Part shown: in pieces, positions 55,314 to 64,000 of the stretch
How positions within the stretch are numbered: position 1 is the first letter of the stretch
Layout: the number at the start of each line of letters is the position of its first letter
Origin: an uncultured Sulfitobacter sp.
Lineage (GTDB): Bacteria; Pseudomonadota; Alphaproteobacteria; Rhodobacterales; Rhodobacteraceae
Assembly (NCBI GenBank): GCA_937928635.1
Contig: CALFWM010000008.1
Span: 62,001 to 126,000, forward strand
Reading direction: 5' to 3'
Length of the DNA stretch: 64,000 bases
Program-made: the position numbers and the translations under genes
Notes under the pieces: generated by a model
The model's database searches: none
The model's input: the letters and a program-made list of their open reading frames with translations, nothing else
Told to the model about the DNA's origin: nothing

Positions 55314-57641
55314 ATGTCTGACCCAAACACCATGATGACACCGCTTGAGATGCACAATGGGGCCCTGCGCACGCCAATTGATCCCGCGCATCTGGGCACC
55401 GCGGTTTTGGACAGGTCCGGCGCATTTGAGGCGGGCACCTATCACAGTTTCACGCTGACCTACACGGCGGGACGGTTTGGCGTTGATGACAGTGGCAGCA
55501 TCCGTGTGGTCTGGCGCTTTGCCACCGACCAGACAAACCCGCAGTTTGAGGACCCGAAAGCCGCCGGATATACGGAGGTCGTGGCCTCCAACAATGCCGT
55601 GCTGCAAGCGCGGTTTGATCCCAAAGGCAACATCCGGCCCTGGGACCGGACATTGCAAATCAAGGTTGTCAAAGGTTTCATGAAAGAGGGTGACACGATC
55701 ACCATCCGTTTTGGTGTAACAGATCACGGTGGTCCGGGCATGCGCCTGCAAACGTTCTGCGAAAGCCGGTATGAGTTCCGCGTTTTGGTTGACCCGATTG
55801 CGACCTATAATTTCCAGACATTGCCGGTGCAGCCCGCAATTACCCTTGTGCCCGGCGTGCCAGAAACATGGGTTGCCGTGGTGCCCTCCACCATCGCCAA
55901 GGGTCAGCCGTTTTCGCTCAAGATCAAGGCTGAGGATACCTGGGGCAACCCAACCAACAAGGCGTCTATGTCGCTGACGCCCAAGGCCAATCAGCCAGTC
56001 GAAAACCTGCCCGAGACAATCGACGTGGTGGCAGGGACCTTTGCCACTGTTCTTGACGGGTTGATCGCAAAAGGGACAGGCCCCTTGCAGATCACATTGC
56101 ACGCGCCAGACGGGTCCGTTGTGACCACCTGCAATCCTGCGCAGGTTGCTGCCGCGCCCAAGTTAATGAGCTATTGGGGCGATCTGCATGGCCAGTCCGA
56201 TGAAACGCTGGGCACCAACAGTGCCGCAGACTATTTCTCCTTTGGACGCGACAAGGCGTTTCTGGATGCCTGCGCCCATCAGGGCAATGATTTCCAGATG
56301 ACCGATACGTTCTGGAAAGACCTCAACAAGGTCACCGCGCATTTCAACAAAGACGGGGAGTTTGTCACGCTGCCCGGCTACGAATGGTCCGGTAACACGG
56401 CGCTGGGCGGGGACCGCAATGTGTTCTTTCCGGTGGAGGGGCGCACCATGCGCCGGTCCTCGCATGCGCTGATCGAAGACCAGTTTGATATGGGCACCGA
56501 TTGCCACAGCGCAGGCGAATTGTTTGACGCCTTTGCGCAGAACAAGGAATGGGACGTCATCTGTTTTGCCCATTGTGGCGGGCGCTATGCAGACATCACG
56601 ATGGCGCACGACGGAAGGTTTGAAAAATCGGTTGAGGTCCACTCCGCCTGGGGCACCTTTGAATGGATCGTGCAGGATGCGTTTAAGAGCGGCTACCGCG
56701 TTGGCATCATCGGCAATTCCGACGGCCACAAGGGGCGCCCCGGTGCCAGCTACCCCGGAGCCGGCTGGTTTGGCGCGGTGGGCGGGTTGACCTGTTTCCT
56801 GATGCCGGAGCTGACGCGCGATGGATTGATTGAGTGCATCAATGCGCGCCACCACTACGCCACAACGGGTGGGCCAAGCGGGCGCATCCGATTGAGCGTC
56901 ACTGCGATGTTCGATCATCCTGCGACCCTCTATGTGAATGACCCATCGCTGGTGGATGATTGCACAACCACGCCTTGCGATATGGCGATGATGGGCGACA
57001 TTGTGCATCTGCCAGTGGGTGACGTTCACCTGAAGGTTGACGTGGATGCCGCATCTCCCGTGCGCCGCATCGATGTTTTCAACGGTTTGGATCACCTGGA
57101 ATGTCATCGCCCCTACAGCGAACAAGATCTGGGCAACCGCATTGGTGTGCTGTGGGAAGGGGCCGAATATCGCGGGCGTTTTCGTGCGGTGCAATGGGAT
57201 GGTACTGCGGTGTTTGACGAGGCAACTCTACGCGATGCCGCACCTGTGAACTTCTTTAACCGCGACAAAACACTGGATGTAAGGGATGACAAAAACCTGT
57301 CATGGCAATCTGTCACCACGGGTAATTTTGCGGGTTTCATCGCTGATCTGACGGACAGCACAGCAGGTCATATCACGCTCAGCACGGCATTGGTGAATGA
57401 AACCATCCCATTGGCCGACATCGGATACCAAGACCTGGTGCTCGACGCCTCTGACATATTGCCGCGTGGCATCTGCCTGTTCCGCCTGCCGGATGACAAC
57501 CCGCACACCACCGTCACGATGGCACGCAGTTTGCGCCCGGAAACAGGCCGCGACAACCCGTTTTATGTGCGTGTCACGCTGGAGGACGGCACACAGGCCT
57601 GGTCCAGCCCGATTTACGTACTGCGGGATGTGGCAGGGTAA
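55314..57641 (+). CDS. Large DUF3604 (PHP-like metallohydrolase) protein
   Basis: A 775-residue protein. Residues 1-270 form beta-rich domains; the DUF3604 core begins with SYWGDLHGQSDETLGTNSAA, and later NSDGHKGRPGASYPGAGWFG and ARHHYATTGGPSG supply His and Asp residues as in PHP-type metal-dependent phosphoesterases. No signal peptide, so cytosolic. The reaction is unknown. It stands alone between terminators: 200 bases from lolA and ended by a strong hairpin. Start ATG at 55314 has AGAGGGA before it. Confidence 0.8.
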   Translation: MSDPNTMMTPLEMHNGALRTPIDPAHLGTAVLDRSGAFEAGTYHSFTLTYTAGRFGVDDSGSIRVVWRFATDQTNPQFEDPKAAGYTEVVASNNAVLQARFDPKGNIRPWDRTLQIKVVKGFMKEGDTITIRFGVTDHGGPGMRLQTFCESRYEFRVLVDPIATYNFQTLPVQPAITLVPGVPETWVAVVPSTIAKGQPFSLKIKAEDTWGNPTNKASMSLTPKANQPVENLPETIDVVAGTFATVLDGLIAKGTGPLQITLHAPDGSVVTTCNPAQVAAAPKLMSYWGDLHGQSDETLGTNSAADYFSFGRDKAFLDACAHQGNDFQMTDTFWKDLNKVTAHFNKDGEFVTLPGYEWSGNTALGGDRNVFFPVEGRTMRRSSHALIEDQFDMGTDCHSAGELFDAFAQNKEWDVICFAHCGGRYADITMAHDGRFEKSVEVHSAWGTFEWIVQDAFKSGYRVGIIGNSDGHKGRPGASYPGAGWFGAVGGLTCFLMPELTRDGLIECINARHHYATTGGPSGRIRLSVTAMFDHPATLYVNDPSLVDDCTTTPCDMAMMGDIVHLPVGDVHLKVDVDAASPVRRIDVFNGLDHLECHRPYSEQDLGNRIGVLWEGAEYRGRFRAVQWDGTAVFDEATLRDAAPVNFFNRDKTLDVRDDKNLSWQSVTTGNFAGFIADLTDSTAGHITLSTALVNETIPLADIGYQDLVLDASDILPRGICLFRLPDDNPHTTVTMARSLRPETGRDNPFYVRVTLEDGTQAWSSPIYVLRDVAG

Positions 57642-57674
57642 ACGCGCGCGCCCAAAGGGGAGGCGCGCGTTTTT
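57641..57674 (+). terminator. Terminator after the DUF3604 gene
   Basis: AACGCGCG (57641-57648) pairs with CGCGCGTT (57664-57671) around a GC-rich loop, followed by T run to 57674. It overlaps the last base of the stop codon. Confidence 0.85.
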
Positions 57675-57677
57675 CCA

Positions 57678-58268
57678 TCACCTGCGCCGCAAACGACACG
57701 CTGCAATTTGCTGTTCATAGACCTCCGAGCGCGCCTGTACCTTGCCCGAAATCTCCACCAGCCAGCTTTTGTGGTTGTAGCTGCCCTTGCGAAAACCCGT
57801 GTGGCCTTCGTGATAGGCAAGGTATTGATTGCGCGCGTCGGTGAACGCGATGCCGTTGCGCTGGTTGCTTTGAGCCATGTACCAGCCCATGAAATCGCTG
57901 GCATCCCTGATCCGGTCGCGTTTGGCCGACCGGCGGTTTTGATCCTCGCGGTATTCATCCCAGGTCGCATCCAGGGCTTGCGCATAGCCATAGGCGCTGG
58001 ACTGGCGGCCCATAGGGATCACGCCCAGCACGTATCTGAACGGCGTGCGGGCATCCGCGATGAATTTGCTTTCCTGATGGATGGTGGCCATTTGCACATG
58101 CATCGGCACCCCCCACTTACGCTCTACCGCGCGGAATGCTTTGACGTATTCGGGGCGCTCTTTGAGAATTGTGCAGGCGTTGTCCAGATCTCTGGGCGCA
58201 GAAGATTGCCCGCCCCCACAAGAGGCGACCAACAACACAAGTATCATAGCGCGAAGAGTTTTGCTCAT
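57678..58268 (-). CDS. SLT-domain lipoprotein (lytic transglycosylase-like)
   Basis: A 196-residue putative lipoprotein: leader MSKTLRAMILVLLVASCGGG with lipobox VASC. The mature domain has MHVQMATIHQESKFIADART, where the Glu is the catalytic position of SLT transglycosylases, and SSAYGYAQALDATWDEYRED and YLAYHEGHTGF typical of the fold. It would cut glycan strands of peptidoglycan. AGAGG precedes the ATG. Confidence 0.85.
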   Translation of the reverse strand: MSKTLRAMILVLLVASCGGGQSSAPRDLDNACTILKERPEYVKAFRAVERKWGVPMHVQMATIHQESKFIADARTPFRYVLGVIPMGRQSSAYGYAQALDATWDEYREDQNRRSAKRDRIRDASDFMGWYMAQSNQRNGIAFTDARNQYLAYHEGHTGFRKGSYNHKSWLVEISGKVQARSEVYEQQIAACRLRRR

Positions 58269-58351
58269 CTGCCTCTCGCTTTTCGTTTTTTGCAAACGTT
58301 TTTGTTGGTGGGAAGTCTAGCGCATTTTTCTGCCGGATCACATCACAAAAT

Positions 58352-59233
58352 CTAGATCAGGAAGGCTAATATCAGCGGCAATGCGCCCACGGACATCACG
58401 GTGGAAACCACAACCAGCCCCGCGACGGCCTGCGCATCCGTGTCATACTTTTCCGCGAGCAGGTAGTTTGACACGGCAACCGGCGTGGCGACCTGCAACA
58501 CCAGCACGCCAAAGGCGATGTTATCCAGCTCAAACCACGTGGCCGCGCCCCAGGCGATGGCCACACAGATCACGACCTTTAGGGCAGACAGCATCACAGC
58601 CCGCGCAATGCCACCCGGGGACAGGCGCGCAACCGCCACGCCGAGGGTGATCAGCATCAGCGGGATCGCCATCTGCCCGATCAGCTCAAGTGTATTGGTC
58701 AAAAACGTGGGCGTTTCCCAGCCGCGCCACAGAAACAGCGCCCCCAGCAACGTGGCCCAGACCAAGGGTTCGCGCAGCACTTTACCCAAGGCACCACTGC
58801 CTGCCACCAGCCAGATGCCAAAGGTAAAGGACCAGATTGCCATGATCGCAAAGACAACAACCGCATAGCTGAGCCCCGTGTCACCATAGGCAAACAGCGC
58901 CAGCGGCAGACCCAGATTGCCGGTGTTACCAAAGATCAGTGGCGCCGTGTAGGTGCCCCGGTTCAGGCGCAGCGCTAAAACCAGCACAATCATCGCCACA
59001 CTTACCACGAGATAGGCCACAATACTGGCCAAAGACAGGGCGGTCAGGGCCGCCGGATCAATCTGCGTATGCATGAGCGAAACAAAGATCAGACAGGGAA
59101 TCGCCAGTGTCATTGCCAGCTGTGTCACAAAGGTGATGCGATACTCGAAACCCAGCCGAACCCAGGCAAACCCAAGCCCTGCAAGCAAAAATACCGGCGC
59201 GACAATTTCCAGAACGGTAAAAGCAAGCGTCAA
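58352..59233 (-). CDS. AEC (auxin efflux carrier) family transporter
   Basis: A 293-residue inner-membrane protein with about ten hydrophobic segments, the AEC type of bile/auxin transporter superfamily: LIFGNTGNLGLPLALFAYGD and VATPVAVSNYLLAEKYDTDA are the two crossing motifs. Substrates are unknown, perhaps organic acids. No ATG is available; TTG at 59233 (AAGGG 11 bases upstream) gives the expected N-terminus, while a frame to 59314 lacks that sign. Divergent from hspQ. Confidence 0.85.
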   Translation of the reverse strand: MTLAFTVLEIVAPVFLLAGLGFAWVRLGFEYRITFVTQLAMTLAIPCLIFVSLMHTQIDPAALTALSLASIVAYLVVSVAMIVLVLALRLNRGTYTAPLIFGNTGNLGLPLALFAYGDTGLSYAVVVFAIMAIWSFTFGIWLVAGSGALGKVLREPLVWATLLGALFLWRGWETPTFLTNTLELIGQMAIPLMLITLGVAVARLSPGGIARAVMLSALKVVICVAIAWGAATWFELDNIAFGVLVLQVATPVAVSNYLLAEKYDTDAQAVAGLVVVSTVMSVGALPLILAFLI

Positions 59234-59318
59234 CAGTTTGTTTCCCTTAATTGAGCCGGTGTGATTGGACAAAAGCCCCTTGAACCGACTACTAACGAAC
59301 GGTAGGGGCTGCAATGTT

Positions 59319-59645
59319 ATGCTGAGAACACGTGCAAAATATCATCTGGGACAGGTTGTCCGCCACAAAAAGCACCCTTTCAGAGGGGTCATTTTTGACG
59401 TCGATCCCGAATTCGCCAATACCGATGAATGGTATGAGTCGATCCCGGAGGATGCGCGCCCGGTCAAAGATCAGCCGTATTATCACCTGTTGGCCGAAAA
59501 TGACCAAAGCTATTACGTGGCTTATGTGTCAGAGCAAAACCTGGTTGCGGATTATTCCGGTGAGCCGGTCGATCATCCCGACATCCCCGACCTGTTTGGC
59601 CCCTTCACTGACGGGGCCTATCCGCTGCATTTCCAATTGAATTAG
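59319..59645 (+). CDS. hspQ: Heat shock protein HspQ
   Basis: A 108-residue hemimethylated-DNA-binding/YccV-type protein: AKYHLGQVVRHKKHPFRGVI, FDVDPEFANTDEWYESIP and DQPYYHLLAENDQSYYVAYV. In E. coli it enhances ClpXP-type degradation (Lon specificity). A CTTGAA hexamer at 59279 resembles a sigma-32 -35 box but no good -10 follows. ATG at 59319 is the natural start; an upstream GTG-like extension lacks support. Confidence 0.88.
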   Translation: MLRTRAKYHLGQVVRHKKHPFRGVIFDVDPEFANTDEWYESIPEDARPVKDQPYYHLLAENDQSYYVAYVSEQNLVADYSGEPVDHPDIPDLFGPFTDGAYPLHFQLN

Positions 59646-59653
59646 ACGGGGCA

Positions 59654-59671
59654 GGCGGGCCTTGGCCCGCC
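59654..59671. terminator. Hairpin between hspQ and gamma-glutamyltransferase
   Basis: GGCGGGC (59654-59660), CTTG, GCCCGCC (59665-59671), between convergent stops. T-runs are weak on both sides (CGCTTTCT on the plus strand). Confidence 0.55.
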
Positions 59672-59680
59672 CCCCGCTTT

Positions 59681-61258
59681 CTAAAACCCCAGAGCGCATC
59701 CATCTTTGCGCGGGTCACTGGCCCCTTCCAGCACTCCATCCGGCCGGATCAGAATCGCCTGTGCACCGCCAATCGCGGTATCAGGCTCCACCACCCGATG
59801 GCCCAGATCACTCAGCTGTTGGCGTACGGCATCGCAATAGCCCCGTTCGACCCGCAGCTCTCCGTTTTCAGAAAAGGCCCGGGGCGCATCAATGGCACTT
59901 TGTGGATCCATGCCAAAGTCTTCGATGTTGGAGGCAAATCGTGCATGGCCACAGCACTGATAGGCTCCCCCCATCACGCCAAAGGGCATAATCACCCGCC
60001 CGTCCCGTTTGACCATGCCCGGAATGATCGTGTGCATTGGTCGTTTGCCCCCTTGCAGTTCATTCGGATGGCCCTGCAGCAGGGTAAAGCCCGCCCCCCG
60101 GTTTTGCATCAGAATGCCGAATTTCTCGGAGGCAATGCCCGACCCAAACCCATGAAAGATTGAATAGATCAGCGAAACCGCCATGCCATCACCATCCACC
60201 ACAGTGATGTAAATCGTATCTTTGTGCACCGCTTCACTAAGTGCAGCAGGTGAGGCCATTGCCTTGGACGGATCAATCAGCGCAGCCAATTTGCGTGCCG
60301 TTTCCGGTGCCAGCAGATGATCCAACCGTGTGGTGTGATCCGGGTCTGCAACAAAACGATTGCGCGCGTCATAGGCCAGTTTGGTTGCCTCCGCCTCAAT
60401 ATGCAGACGCTCTGCCCCGAAGGGGTCCATCGCGGCGATGTCAAAGTGCGACAGAATGTTCAGCATCAACAGGGCCACGGCCCCTTGCCCGTTTGGCGGA
60501 TGTTCAACCACCTCGATGCCTTTGTAAGGCCCCGCAACGGGCTTGCTGACGGTGGCCCGCGCGTCCGCAAAATCCTGCGCGGTATGAACCCCGCCCGCAG
60601 CACTGAGGCAGGCAATCATGTCCTCGGCAATTTCACCCTGATAAAAGGCATCGCGCCCCTGCTTGGCAATCCGGCGCAAGACTTCGGCCTGACCGGGCGC
60701 TACAAACAGGGCACCCACCGCGGGCACTTCCCCGTTGATCAAATAATGTGACCGCCCATGATCTTGCAGTGTTTTTGCGGATTGTGCCCAGTCAGAGGCC
60801 ACACGCGGCGCGACCGGCACCCCTGTTTCGGCATAGTGGATCGCCGGAGCAAGCAAGGCATCCAGCCCCATTTTCCCCTCTTTTTCAGACAGCTGGCAAA
60901 AGGCATCCATGGCGGTGGGGATGGTCACGGATTCCGCCCCAAAAAGCGGGACAGTTTGATGCCCGGCTGCGCGTAAATCGGCAGCATTCAGGGCCGCTGG
61001 TGCGCGTCCGGATCCGTTGATGGCATGAATGTCATCACTGCCCGGACGCGTGTAAAGCGCAAAACAATCGCCGCCAATCCCGGTCATCTGAGGCTCGCAA
61101 ATGCCGAGTAGAACGGCCCCGGCAATGGCTGCATCCATCGCATTGCCCCCACGTTTCAAGATATCTACCGCAGTCTGCGCGGCGAGAGGATGGGAGGTGG
61201 CGCACATGCCGCCTGTGGCCAGTACGGGCGAACGCCCTGGCAGATGAAAGTCACGCAT
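59681..61258 (-). CDS. Gamma-glutamyltransferase
   Basis: A 525-residue Ntn-hydrolase that self-cleaves to two subunits and hydrolyses glutathione or gamma-glutamyl peptides. The small-subunit N-terminal Thr is in VHKDTIYITVVDGDGMAVSL, the GGNAMDAAIAGAVLLGICEP motif is near the N-terminus, and GGKRPMHTIIPGMVKRDG is in the small subunit. No signal peptide, so probably a cytosolic relative. ATG at 61258 chosen for a GGAGAGG upstream. Confidence 0.9.
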   Translation of the reverse strand: MRDFHLPGRSPVLATGGMCATSHPLAAQTAVDILKRGGNAMDAAIAGAVLLGICEPQMTGIGGDCFALYTRPGSDDIHAINGSGRAPAALNAADLRAAGHQTVPLFGAESVTIPTAMDAFCQLSEKEGKMGLDALLAPAIHYAETGVPVAPRVASDWAQSAKTLQDHGRSHYLINGEVPAVGALFVAPGQAEVLRRIAKQGRDAFYQGEIAEDMIACLSAAGGVHTAQDFADARATVSKPVAGPYKGIEVVEHPPNGQGAVALLMLNILSHFDIAAMDPFGAERLHIEAEATKLAYDARNRFVADPDHTTRLDHLLAPETARKLAALIDPSKAMASPAALSEAVHKDTIYITVVDGDGMAVSLIYSIFHGFGSGIASEKFGILMQNRGAGFTLLQGHPNELQGGKRPMHTIIPGMVKRDGRVIMPFGVMGGAYQCCGHARFASNIEDFGMDPQSAIDAPRAFSENGELRVERGYCDAVRQQLSDLGHRVVEPDTAIGGAQAILIRPDGVLEGASDPRKDGCALGF

Positions 61259-61866
61259 ATTGGGGGCCTCTCCGGTCAATTTCCTGAGAAACATAAATGA
61301 CTTTGGAAGCGGATTGAACCCACAGGTATCCGTCAGGAGACGTGGGCGCAGGAACAGCTGCCCCTGGTGATTTTTCAGATGCACCGCTGAAAAAGCGGGC
61401 CTGTTCATATCAATTTAGGGGAAGGAAGTACCTCGACGCCACGCACTGGGTGGGGGCTATAAAACGCAGCGCCGAGGGAAGCCATATGCAGCTACAAAAC
61501 CGGTTGTGCCATTTGAGTTGGGCGTAAATGCGGCGTGATCAAGACACTTTCGGGAATAAGAAGGGCAAGAATGGGGCGGAGCAAACCAAAGCGGGGAGAA
61601 CGGGCGCTGTGAAAACGAACACAAGCGGTCAGATGTCCAAGGTTTTCATAAGCGCGGGTTTGTATGTGTGATTTTTGGGGAGCGCCAGCTGTGTCCGGTG
61701 CGTCAGCTTCGTACTGACCAAGCCCGACTGGAGGTCGCGCGATTTGAATAAAAGTTGGTGAGGAGTAGTGCTGCGGCTCATCAGGTATCGCGGGGGTGTC
61801 GGCAACCGGCAAGGTCAAAAATTCTCCGGCTTTGTGCTGTTATCTGCCCACGATCCGGCATGCTGC
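61259..61866. other. 608-base gap without a recognised gene
   Basis: Between gamma-glutamyltransferase and the RsbW-like gene there is no open frame that looks like a gene and no RNA that I can name. It contains the ggt promoter region near 61260-61310 and purine-rich stretches (e.g. GGGGAAGGAAG near 61425). A structured RNA cannot be excluded. Confidence 0.4.
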
Positions 61867-62355
61867 CTATCTGGGGCGACGAATGGCAACAGCCAAACGC
61901 AGTTCAAGCCGATTTTCATCGCCAAACCGCCCGTAACGCACGTCTTTTGCAAGGTTTTGAATCAGGAACCAGCCAAAACCACCCTCCGGCATGTCCATCA
62001 GATCGACATCAACGTCCTGCGCCATCCCAATTGGGGCCTGCCCATTTGGCATTGGCAAACCGCGATCGACCACCGCGATGTGCAGGCCATCGGCTTTGTG
62101 CGTGCATCCAACAGCAATCGGCCCATCATTGTACTCTTCAGGGTAGGCATGTTCCACGATATTGTTGAGGGCTTCGGCCATGACCAGTTCAATGGTGCCG
62201 ATCTCCTCAACATCAAGCGATAATGGGGCAAGCCCGGTGGTAAGACCGGCCAATGCCTCACGCACGGCAAACTCACCGCTCTTCACCGTCAGCTGAAAAG
62301 GGGCAAGCACTTGCGGGGGTGTCGGCGCGGATTCATTCATGTGCGCCCCCGTCAT
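61867..62355 (-). CDS. RsbW-like ATP-binding anti-sigma/switch kinase
   Basis: A 162-residue GHKL ATPase. The N-box is EALNNIVEHAYPEE and the G-boxes VVDRGLPMPNGQ and EGGFGWFLIQNL. Partner-switching proteins of this kind phosphorylate a STAS antagonist and may bind a sigma factor. The start overlaps the STAS stop (ATGA). Downstream sigma factor and phosphatase are not in the window. Confidence 0.85.
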   Translation of the reverse strand: MTGAHMNESAPTPPQVLAPFQLTVKSGEFAVREALAGLTTGLAPLSLDVEEIGTIELVMAEALNNIVEHAYPEEYNDGPIAVGCTHKADGLHIAVVDRGLPMPNGQAPIGMAQDVDVDLMDMPEGGFGWFLIQNLAKDVRYGRFGDENRLELRLAVAIRRPR

Positions 62356-62690
62356 GATCTCATTTCAGCCATCGCATCATCCATCGTCGTGAACATGCTG
62401 AACACGGAATCCATCCGCGTCAGGCGAAAGACCTTGTCCACCGCCGGGGTCAACCCAGCCAGAACCAACTTTCGGGCAGGGGCCAGATGTTTCATCGTTG
62501 CGACAATCGCGCCAAGGCCGCTGGAGTCGATAAAATCGACCTTGCCAAGATCGAGCACAACCGTATCTGGCCCGTCGGCGGTAGCCGTGCGCATCGCATC
62601 TTTGAAGTCCAGCGCGACAGCGGCATCAATGCGGCTTTCCAGGATGCTAACAATTTGTATCTGCTCTTCTATCCTTGCGGAAACTTCCAT
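62352..62690 (-). CDS. STAS-domain anti-sigma factor antagonist
   Basis: A 112-residue STAS protein: IVSILESRIDAAVALDFKDA, and VLDLGKVDFIDSSGLGAIVA with the phospho-acceptor Ser in DSSG. Pairs with the adjacent RsbW-like kinase in a partner switch. ATG at 62690 has GAGGG 8 bases upstream; an ATG at 62744 lacks one. Confidence 0.9.
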   Translation of the reverse strand: MEVSARIEEQIQIVSILESRIDAAVALDFKDAMRTATADGPDTVVLDLGKVDFIDSSGLGAIVATMKHLAPARKLVLAGLTPAVDKVFRLTRMDSVFSMFTTMDDAMAEMRS

Positions 62691-62776
62691 AGGTATACCC
62701 TCAAGCCCCTTTTGGGCACGTTCATAATCACCAATTCTTACCATCTGGTGACCAGCCGTTGAGAGAGGACAAGGGC

Positions 62777-63949
62777 ATGCAGAATGTAATCATTGCAGGT
62801 GCGGCGCGCACGCCGATGGGCGGGTTTCAGGGCGATTTCGCCAGTCTCAGCGCGGCGGATCTGGGTGGTGCGGCGATTGCGGCGGCCATCAAAGGGGCAG
62901 GCGTGCCACAGGTCCAGGAGGTGCTGATGGGCTGTGTTTTACCCGCAGGTCAGGGACAGGCACCTGCCAGACAAGCCGGGTTCAAAGCGGGCCTGGGAGA
63001 AGACGTTCCCGCCACCACGCTCAATAAAATGTGCGGGTCCGGGATGAAGGCGGCAATGATCGCCTTTGACCAGATCGCGCTGGGCCAAAGTGACGTGATG
63101 ATTGCCGGTGGCATGGAATCAATGACAAATGCGCCCTACGTGCTGCCAAAAATGCGTGGCGGTGCCCGGTTGGGGCACGGCGCGGTGGTGGACCATATGT
63201 TTCTGGATGGTCTGGAAGACGCCTATGACAAAGGGCGCCTGATGGGCACCTTTGCAGAGAATTGTGCGGAGCAATTCCAATTCACCCGTCAGATGCAGGA
63301 TGACTATGCACTGGCTTCGCTCTCCCGCGCGCTGGAGACACAAAAGGCCGGAGCGTTTGATGGGGAAATTGCCCCGGTCACCCTGAGCACCCGCAAAGGC
63401 GACAGGACAATTGACGCAGATGAACAACCCGCAACAGCGCGGCCTGACAAGATCCCGCAGCTTAAACCGGCATTCCGGGACGGTGGCACGGTAACGGCGG
63501 CCAACTCTTCCTCCATTTCGGATGGGGCTGCGGCCCTTGTGCTGGCCTCGGAACAGGCTGCTTTGGATCAGGGTCTGACAATGCGCGCGCGCATTTTGGG
63601 CCATGCCAGTCATGCACAGGCCCCGGGTTTGTTCACCACGGCCCCTGTACCGGCGGCACAAAAGCTGTTGGCGCAGATTGGCTGGTCCAAGGATGATGTA
63701 GACCTGTGGGAGGTGAACGAGGCTTTTGCCGTCGTGCCCCTCGCCTTCATGCGCGAAATGGCGCTGAACCATGATATTGTCAACGTCAACGGCGGTGCCT
63801 GCGCGCTGGGCCACCCGATTGGTGCTTCTGGGGCGCGCATCGTGGTGACGCTGCTGAACGCCCTTGAAAAACGCGATTTGAAACGCGGTGTGGCGGCGAT
63901 CTGCATCGGGGGTGGCGAAGGCACAGCAATAGCAATCGAACGCGCCTGA
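62777..63949 (+). CDS. Acetyl-CoA acetyltransferase (thiolase)
   Basis: A 390-residue thiolase. Catalytic Cys86 in TTLNKMCGSGMKA, the second site His in VNGGACALGHPIGASGARIV and the Cys in CIGGGEGTAIAIE. It condenses or cleaves acetyl-CoA units, in PHB synthesis or acyl degradation. AAGG precedes ATG 62777. Immediately followed by repeat family A. Confidence 0.94.
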   Translation: MQNVIIAGAARTPMGGFQGDFASLSAADLGGAAIAAAIKGAGVPQVQEVLMGCVLPAGQGQAPARQAGFKAGLGEDVPATTLNKMCGSGMKAAMIAFDQIALGQSDVMIAGGMESMTNAPYVLPKMRGGARLGHGAVVDHMFLDGLEDAYDKGRLMGTFAENCAEQFQFTRQMQDDYALASLSRALETQKAGAFDGEIAPVTLSTRKGDRTIDADEQPATARPDKIPQLKPAFRDGGTVTAANSSSISDGAAALVLASEQAALDQGLTMRARILGHASHAQAPGLFTTAPVPAAQKLLAQIGWSKDDVDLWEVNEAFAVVPLAFMREMALNHDIVNVNGGACALGHPIGASGARIVVTLLNALEKRDLKRGVAAICIGGGEGTAIAIERA

Positions 63950-63971
63950 CTCTTTCTGGCCTTAACATTCC
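63950..63971 (+). repeat. Dispersed repeat family A, copy 3
   Basis: CTCTTTCTGGCCTTAAC then ATTCC, starting one base after the thiolase stop. A GGGGGC-AGACA-GCCCCC hairpin follows to the window end (63983-63999). Confidence 0.7.
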
Positions 63972-64000
63972 TCGGGGGGCAAGGGGGCAGACAGCCCCCC

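Noticed and set aside
59279..59284. CTTGAA as a sigma-32 -35 box for hspQ
   Set aside because: No matching -10 sequence at the right distance.
61400..61500. 6S or SRP-like RNA in the gap before the RsbW gene
   Set aside because: The GGGGAAGGAAG stretch is suggestive but the surrounding fold and conserved loops of known RNAs are not seen.

Overview
The window is a gene-dense piece of an alphaproteobacterial chromosome, most likely a marine Rhodobacteraceae (Roseobacter-group) bacterium. This is inferred from gene content: a CcrM-type GANTC methyltransferase next to rnhB, DUF2794, DUF3576 and DUF2125 proteins, a Trm112/LON/TPR-thioredoxin cluster, and an Irr-type iron box in front of an mbfA-like gene. 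No 16S gene or tRNA was seen, so genus cannot be fixed. Most of the window is conserved housekeeping sequence. I saw no prophage, insertion sequence, integrase or CRISPR array.

Layout. 1-4.2 kb: the 5' end of an mbfA-like iron exporter with an iron-responsive palindrome, a divergent TetR regulator, two tandem I78 protease-inhibitor-like genes, a paaI-paaK pair and a DUF2794 gene. 4.2-6.9 kb: leucyl aminopeptidase with a coupled NlpC/P60 hydrolase, and a small helical protein. 7-9.9 kb: beta-carbonic anhydrase, SbtA-type bicarbonate transporter, SbtB-type PII-like protein, and a two-repeat ribbon-helix-helix-like protein. 9.9-14.5 kb: asd, an HpcH/HpaI aldolase-MFS pair and small exported or membrane proteins. 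14.7-20.4 kb: rnhB, ccrM, a receiver-only response regulator, an AlkB-type alkane hydroxylase, mutY. 20.5-30.7 kb: dciA-like, DsbA-like, a CoA transferase, the minus-strand pmbA-cysQ-small ORF-waaA-lpxK run, a DUF2125 protein, an SDR-enoyl-CoA hydratase pair. 30.8-42.7 kb: HNH protein, MscS channel, flavoprotein, GST, the leuS-lptE-holA operon, DUF3576 lipoprotein, porin, yggS, L,D-transpeptidase-ribA. 42.8-55.1 kb: OmpR-type regulator, enoyl reductase, xthA, TPR-thioredoxin-LON-Trm112, ubiH-like, amidase, aminotransferase-ftsK-lolA. 55.3-64 kb: a large DUF3604 protein, SLT-domain lipoprotein, AEC transporter, hspQ, gamma-glutamyltransferase, an RsbW-like/STAS pair and a thiolase.

How genes work together. 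Envelope biogenesis is well represented (waaA, lpxK, lptE, lolA, porin, L,D-transpeptidase, NlpC/P60 and SLT hydrolases). The carbonic anhydrase-SbtA-SbtB block looks like a bicarbonate acquisition module with its own PII-like controller, and it is the most interesting functional unit here. Many genes are translationally coupled by 4-base ATGA overlaps. Two families of short repeats recur next to stop codons, and several intergenic spaces hold strong hairpins. I did not find a convincing wholly new multi-gene system; the best candidates for novelty are the SbtAB block with its palindrome and neighbouring duplicated-domain protein, the membrane-anchored winged-helix protein at 13562-14266, and the repeat families.
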